A program made the position numbers and the translations under genes. 18,014 nucleotides of DNA from Christensenella sp. UBA1224 (GTDB lineage: Bacteria; Bacillota; Clostridia; Christensenellales; Aristaeellaceae), in assembly GCA_002309235.1 (NCBI GenBank), contig DBXA01000057.1, forward strand, positions 1 to 18,014. The letters run 5' to 3'. How positions within the stretch are numbered: the stretch's first letter is position 1; every line of letters begins with the position of its first letter. Positions 15,929 to 18,014 of this stretch are shown piece after piece. The notes under the pieces are model-generated. The model was not told the DNA's origin. It worked only from the letters and a program-made list of their open reading frames with translations, and made no database searches.

Positions 15929-16345
15929 ATGAGTTTTTTCGATAAATTCAGATATAGATTCGCTCAGTTTATGACGGGCAGGTACGGCGGGAACGACAAG
16001 CTGACAAGAGTGCTGAACATCACGGCGATCGTACTGCTGGTACTCAGCTTCATCATCCGCTCGCCTGTCATCACACTGCTGTTCTATGCGGTGCTGATCT
16101 ACGAGTTATTCCGCATCTTCAGCAGAAACGTGAATGCCAGGTATGCCGAGAACCAGCGATTTGAGGTGTTCTGGAACAGGTTCACAAAGGAGATCCGGCA
16201 GGGTATCGCCAGGGTAAAGAACATGAGGGATTACAAGTATTTCCGCTGCCCGAACTGCAAGGCCAGGCTGAGATTGAGGAGGGGATCCGGAGAGGGTACT
16301 CTCACGTGTGGTAGCTGCGGGGAGAAATTCAAGGCCAAAGCGTAA
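15929..16345 (+). CDS. Small membrane protein with C-terminal zinc ribbon
   Basis: 138 residues, no family name recognised with certainty. It starts with a short amphipathic segment (MSFFDKFRYRFAQFM), then two membrane helices at about 26-43 and 46-65 separated by a three-residue turn (RSP), a basic linker of about 40 residues, and a zinc ribbon with C107-P-N-C110 and C127-G-S-C130 in a rubredoxin-like knuckle arrangement. The charge pattern puts both ends in the cytoplasm. Similar two-helix plus zinc-ribbon proteins are widespread in clostridia. AGGAGGAAG and a strong promoter support expression. It is a single-gene unit closed by a terminator. A role in nucleic-acid or protein binding at the membrane is possible but unsupported. 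Confidence 0.78.
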   Translation: MSFFDKFRYRFAQFMTGRYGGNDKLTRVLNITAIVLLVLSFIIRSPVITLLFYAVLIYELFRIFSRNVNARYAENQRFEVFWNRFTKEIRQGIARVKNMRDYKYFRCPNCKARLRLRRGSGEGTLTCGSCGEKFKAKA

Positions 16346-16361
16346 AAAAACAGACACTTAC

Positions 16362-16394
16362 GGCGGGCAGGCGGAGCGCTTGTCCGCCGCTTTT
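16362..16394 (+). terminator. Terminator after the zinc-ribbon gene
   Basis: GGCGGGCAGG (16362-16371) pairs with CTTGTCCGCC (16379-16388) over 10 bp with two G-T pairs, followed by GCTTTTCAC. The mnmA-like gene starts 15 bases later with no promoter visible between, so read-through may supply it. Confidence 0.65.
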
Positions 16395-16408
16395 CACGGA
16401 GGCAGGGT

Positions 16409-17407
16409 ATGTACGGAAAGGTAGTACTGGGGCTGAGTGACGGGGTGGATTCAGCAGTGGCGGCGGCATTGCTCCGGCAGGAAGGGTACGACGTAACGGG
16501 GGTATACCTGGATATATCGGATGAAAAGGCACGGGAGGACGCTATGCGCAGCGCCTGTGAAACGGGCATACGGGCGGTCGTCATGGATGTGGACGGGAAA
16601 ATGGAAGAGTATGTCCGTGCGCCGTTTGCCTCGGAATATGCGCTGGGGAGAACGCCTAATCCCTGCATCGGCTGCAACCCTATGGTAAAATTCGCGGTGC
16701 TTACGGAATACGCGGATGAGATCGGTGCGGAATATATCGCCTCGGGGCATTATGTGCGAAAAGAGAACGGTCACCTCTATATGGGAAAGTCGGATTGCGA
16801 CCAGAGCTATATGCTCCAGAGGCTGAGGAGGGAACAGGCGGCAAGGCTCATACTCCCGCTTGGAAGGTATGACAAGACCCAAGTGCGAGCCATGGCGGAA
16901 AGCTTCGGCATCACTGCGGCTTCGAAACCCGACAGCAGGGAAAACTGCTTCATCCGCACGGGGAATTATATTGAGTGGCTCGAGGCGCGCGGGAACATGC
17001 CCGGGGAGGGTGCAGTCCTATATAAAGGACGGGAGATCGGAAGGCACGGCGGGATCCACAGATTTACCGTGGGGCAGCGATGGCCGGAGATCTTGGATGG
17101 AAGGCGCCTCTACGTGGGCAGGCTTGACCCGCAGAGAAATACGGCGGAGCTTGTGCTGTGGGAAGACCTGTTCCGGACGGAATTCGATATAAGGGATATC
17201 AGTATGCTCGAGAGCGGCTTTGGAGACAAGTTCCGGGCGGCGGTGCGGGTGCGCCATACGAGGTGGGAAACGCCGGAATGCACCGTTTTCAGGTGTGGGG
17301 ATACAGCTCATATCGTGACGGATACTCCGGTGAGGGCTCCCTGCCCGGGACAGGCATGCGCTCTGTACAGTGGTAAAATGCTGCTCGGCGGCGGATATAT
17401 CTCTTGA
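16409..17407 (+). CDS. mnmA: MnmA-type tRNA 2-thiouridylase, with altered PP-loop
   Basis: MnmA adenylates and thiolates uridine 34 of tRNA-Lys, -Glu and -Gln, using sulfur relayed from a cysteine desulfurase. The ATG at 16409 follows GGAGG (16398-16402). 332 residues, somewhat short against about 360-370. Both catalytic cysteines are in place: C86 in RTPNPCIGCN and C180 in KPDSRENCFI. The tRNA-binding and C-terminal barrel signatures are present: SGHYVRKENGHLY (112-124), DQSYML (131-136), HRFTVGQR (217-224) and LYVGRLD (234-240). The ATP-binding PP-loop reads SDGVDS (10-15) instead of the near-invariant SGGVDS, putting a negative charge where phosphate is bound. It may be a second, divergent MnmA paralogue with changed activity, or simply tolerate the change. 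The gene is otherwise intact. Confidence 0.85.
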   Translation: MYGKVVLGLSDGVDSAVAAALLRQEGYDVTGVYLDISDEKAREDAMRSACETGIRAVVMDVDGKMEEYVRAPFASEYALGRTPNPCIGCNPMVKFAVLTEYADEIGAEYIASGHYVRKENGHLYMGKSDCDQSYMLQRLRREQAARLILPLGRYDKTQVRAMAESFGITAASKPDSRENCFIRTGNYIEWLEARGNMPGEGAVLYKGREIGRHGGIHRFTVGQRWPEILDGRRLYVGRLDPQRNTAELVLWEDLFRTEFDIRDISMLESGFGDKFRAAVRVRHTRWETPECTVFRCGDTAHIVTDTPVRAPCPGQACALYSGKMLLGGGYIS

Positions 17408-17432
17408 CAAATTCATACTAACAGACTATAGT
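17404..17432 (+). promoter_or_regulatory. Promoter of the small membrane protein / ABC transporter unit
   Basis: A consensus TTGACA (17404-17409), a 17-base spacer and TATAGT (17427-17432). The -35 box contains the mnmA stop codon (17405-17407), so the promoter is embedded in the end of the upstream gene. Strong match, likely held off by the palindrome overlapping its -10. Confidence 0.75.
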
Positions 17433-17436
17433 CTGT
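17421..17436. promoter_or_regulatory. 16-bp perfect palindrome over the -10 box, likely repressor operator
   Basis: ACAGACTATAGTCTGT is its own reverse complement and covers the whole -10 element, from the end of the spacer to 4 bases past it. A dimeric repressor here would block RNA polymerase. Size and symmetry resemble TetR-family operators, but the regulator is not in the window, so the family is a guess. Confidence 0.7.
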
Positions 17437-17473
17437 ATAAACGCATTGAGATCGGTAGAGAGGAGGCGGCGGT

Positions 17474-17743
17474 ATGAAGGATAAGCGGCTGAATACCGTG
17501 ATAGGCATACTGTTTCTCAGCGTGTTCATACTCGCATGCATTCACGCGGCTTCCGATTGCTGCGATGAGGACTGCCGCATCTGCGCGTTTGTATCGGAGA
17601 CCCGCCTTTTATTCATCCTTTTTGCGGCTGTATGCTGCCTTGCACGCGGCCATGCGCCGGGAGGCACTGCGGCTGCGGCTGAACGTCCCTGCTTCGGCGC
17701 GTTCCCAACGCTCGTCACGCTGCGGGTAGAACTGCTGGATTAA
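17474..17743 (+). CDS. Small cysteine-rich membrane protein upstream of an ABC transporter
   Basis: 89 residues; family not named with certainty. An AGGAGG at 17461-17466 sits 7 bases before the ATG. A first hydrophobic segment (about 8-22) is followed by a short extracytoplasmic loop H24-A-A-S-D-C-C-D-E-D-C-R-I-C (24-37) with four cysteines, a second hydrophobic segment (about 44-56), and a C-terminal tail of about 30 residues. The loop resembles the D-C-x-G-E-D-C-P-x-C pattern I recall from small clostridial membrane proteins, suggestive of metal binding or disulfide formation; this is not verified. It is the first gene after the palindromic operator and is followed 50 bases later by an ABC ATPase, so it probably belongs to a regulated transport unit. 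Confidence 0.7.
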   Translation: MKDKRLNTVIGILFLSVFILACIHAASDCCDEDCRICAFVSETRLLFILFAAVCCLARGHAPGGTAAAAERPCFGAFPTLVTLRVELLD

Positions 17744-17744
17744 G

Positions 17745-17790
17745 CATTCCCCGGGGGAGAGTTACGCTTCAACCGTAAGAAAGGGGAATG
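17745..17790 (+). promoter_or_regulatory. Leader hairpin covering the ribosome binding site of the ABC ATPase gene
   Basis: CATTCCCC (17745-17752) is the exact complement of GGGGAATG (17783-17790), the segment holding the Shine-Dalgarno-like GGGG and an ATG. An inner stem TTACG (17762-17766) / CGTAA (17774-17778) with a 7-base loop stacks within it. When folded, the ribosome binding site for the start at 17794 would be paired. The structure begins directly after the stop of the preceding gene, so ribosomes finishing there could open it. Confidence 0.5.
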
Positions 17791-17793
17791 AAA

Positions 17794-18014
17794 ATGATAG
17801 AGACATTTTCGCTCGTAAAGCGTTACGGGCCTTATTTATCGCTGTCCTACAAAGATATGGCGTTTGAAACGGGGAAAAGCTATGTGATGCTCGGCGCGTC
17901 CGGCTGCGGCAAATCCACATACCTGAACATGATAGCGGGCGTGATATCGCCGAGCGAAGGGAATATACTGATCGACGGGAAAGATATGACGGGCCTCAGG
18001 CAGTCCGCGCGCGA
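17794..18014 (+). CDS. ABC transporter ATP-binding protein, 5' part
   Basis: The first 73 residues of an ABC ATPase; the rest is beyond the window. The start ATG at 17794 has AAAGGGG 7 bases upstream; an ATG at 17788 in the same frame is too close to that site. The Walker A P-loop GASGCGKST is at 34-42, preceded by the beta-strand FETGKSYVMLG and followed by YLNMIAGVISPSEGNILIDGKDM, the usual pattern of importer and LolD/MacB-like ATPases. The very short N-terminal part before the P-loop, and the D-G-K-D-M segment, fit the LolD/MacB-like group, but the substrate cannot be inferred. It probably continues into permease genes under the operator at 17421. Confidence 0.88.
   Translation, partial: MIETFSLVKRYGPYLSLSYKDMAFETGKSYVMLGASGCGKSTYLNMIAGVISPSEGNILIDGKDMTGLRQSAR

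Noticed and set aside
16409..17407. mnmA-like gene as a decaying pseudogene because of the altered PP-loop
   Set aside because: The frame is uninterrupted, both catalytic cysteines and all C-terminal signatures remain, so a divergent but functional gene is more likely.
1..18014. A defence island, CRISPR array, integrated element or secondary-metabolite cluster
   Set aside because: No array-like repeats, integrase, transposase, phage genes or biosynthetic modules were seen; the genes are mostly housekeeping and sugar metabolism.

Overview
The window reads as ordinary chromosome of a Gram-positive anaerobe of the Bacillota, most likely class Clostridia (Lachnospiraceae-like). The evidence is the IreB, RuvX and DUF1292 gene set, an AddA-type rather than RecB-type recombination nuclease, a long clostridial-style HflX, strong AGGAGG ribosome binding sites, sigma-A promoters with 17-base spacers, and an iron-sulfur aldo/keto reductase. 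No phage, insertion sequence, CRISPR array, tRNA or rRNA is visible.

Layout: (1) 1-2480, plus strand: the 3' end of a cysteine desulfurase, then hflX 8 bases later. (2) 2485-5120, minus strand: a secreted M14-fold protein whose zinc-site histidines are replaced, and a Gfo/Idh/MocA sugar-type dehydrogenase, each with its own promoter and terminator. (3) 5258-8883, plus strand: tadA (divergent from the dehydrogenase); an ireB - aldo/keto reductase - ruvX - DUF1292 operon from a strong promoter; then a TIM-barrel sugar isomerase/epimerase with its own promoter. (4) 8889-15554, minus strand: lacZ, a hairpin, then addA with no addB beside it. (5) 15929-18014, plus strand: a two-helix zinc-ribbon membrane protein, an MnmA-type tRNA thiolase, then an operator-like palindrome controlling a small cysteine-rich membrane protein and the start of an ABC transporter ATPase gene that runs off the edge.

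Functional links: housekeeping RNA and ribosome functions recur (cysteine desulfurase as sulfur donor, MnmA and TadA modifying the tRNA wobble position, HflX, RuvX in pre-16S processing). Carbohydrate use is represented by lacZ, the dehydrogenase and the isomerase/epimerase, which sit in separate transcription units.

No clearly new multi-gene system was found. The points most worth a second look are the HflX N-terminal extension with a JAMM metal-site pattern in which both histidines are arginines; the apparently catalytically dead M14 peptidase; the palindrome over the -10 box at 17421-17436; and a hairpin at 17745-17790 that can hide the ribosome binding site of the ABC ATPase. Promoter, operator and start-site calls are by eye. 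The window is cut inside genes at both ends.
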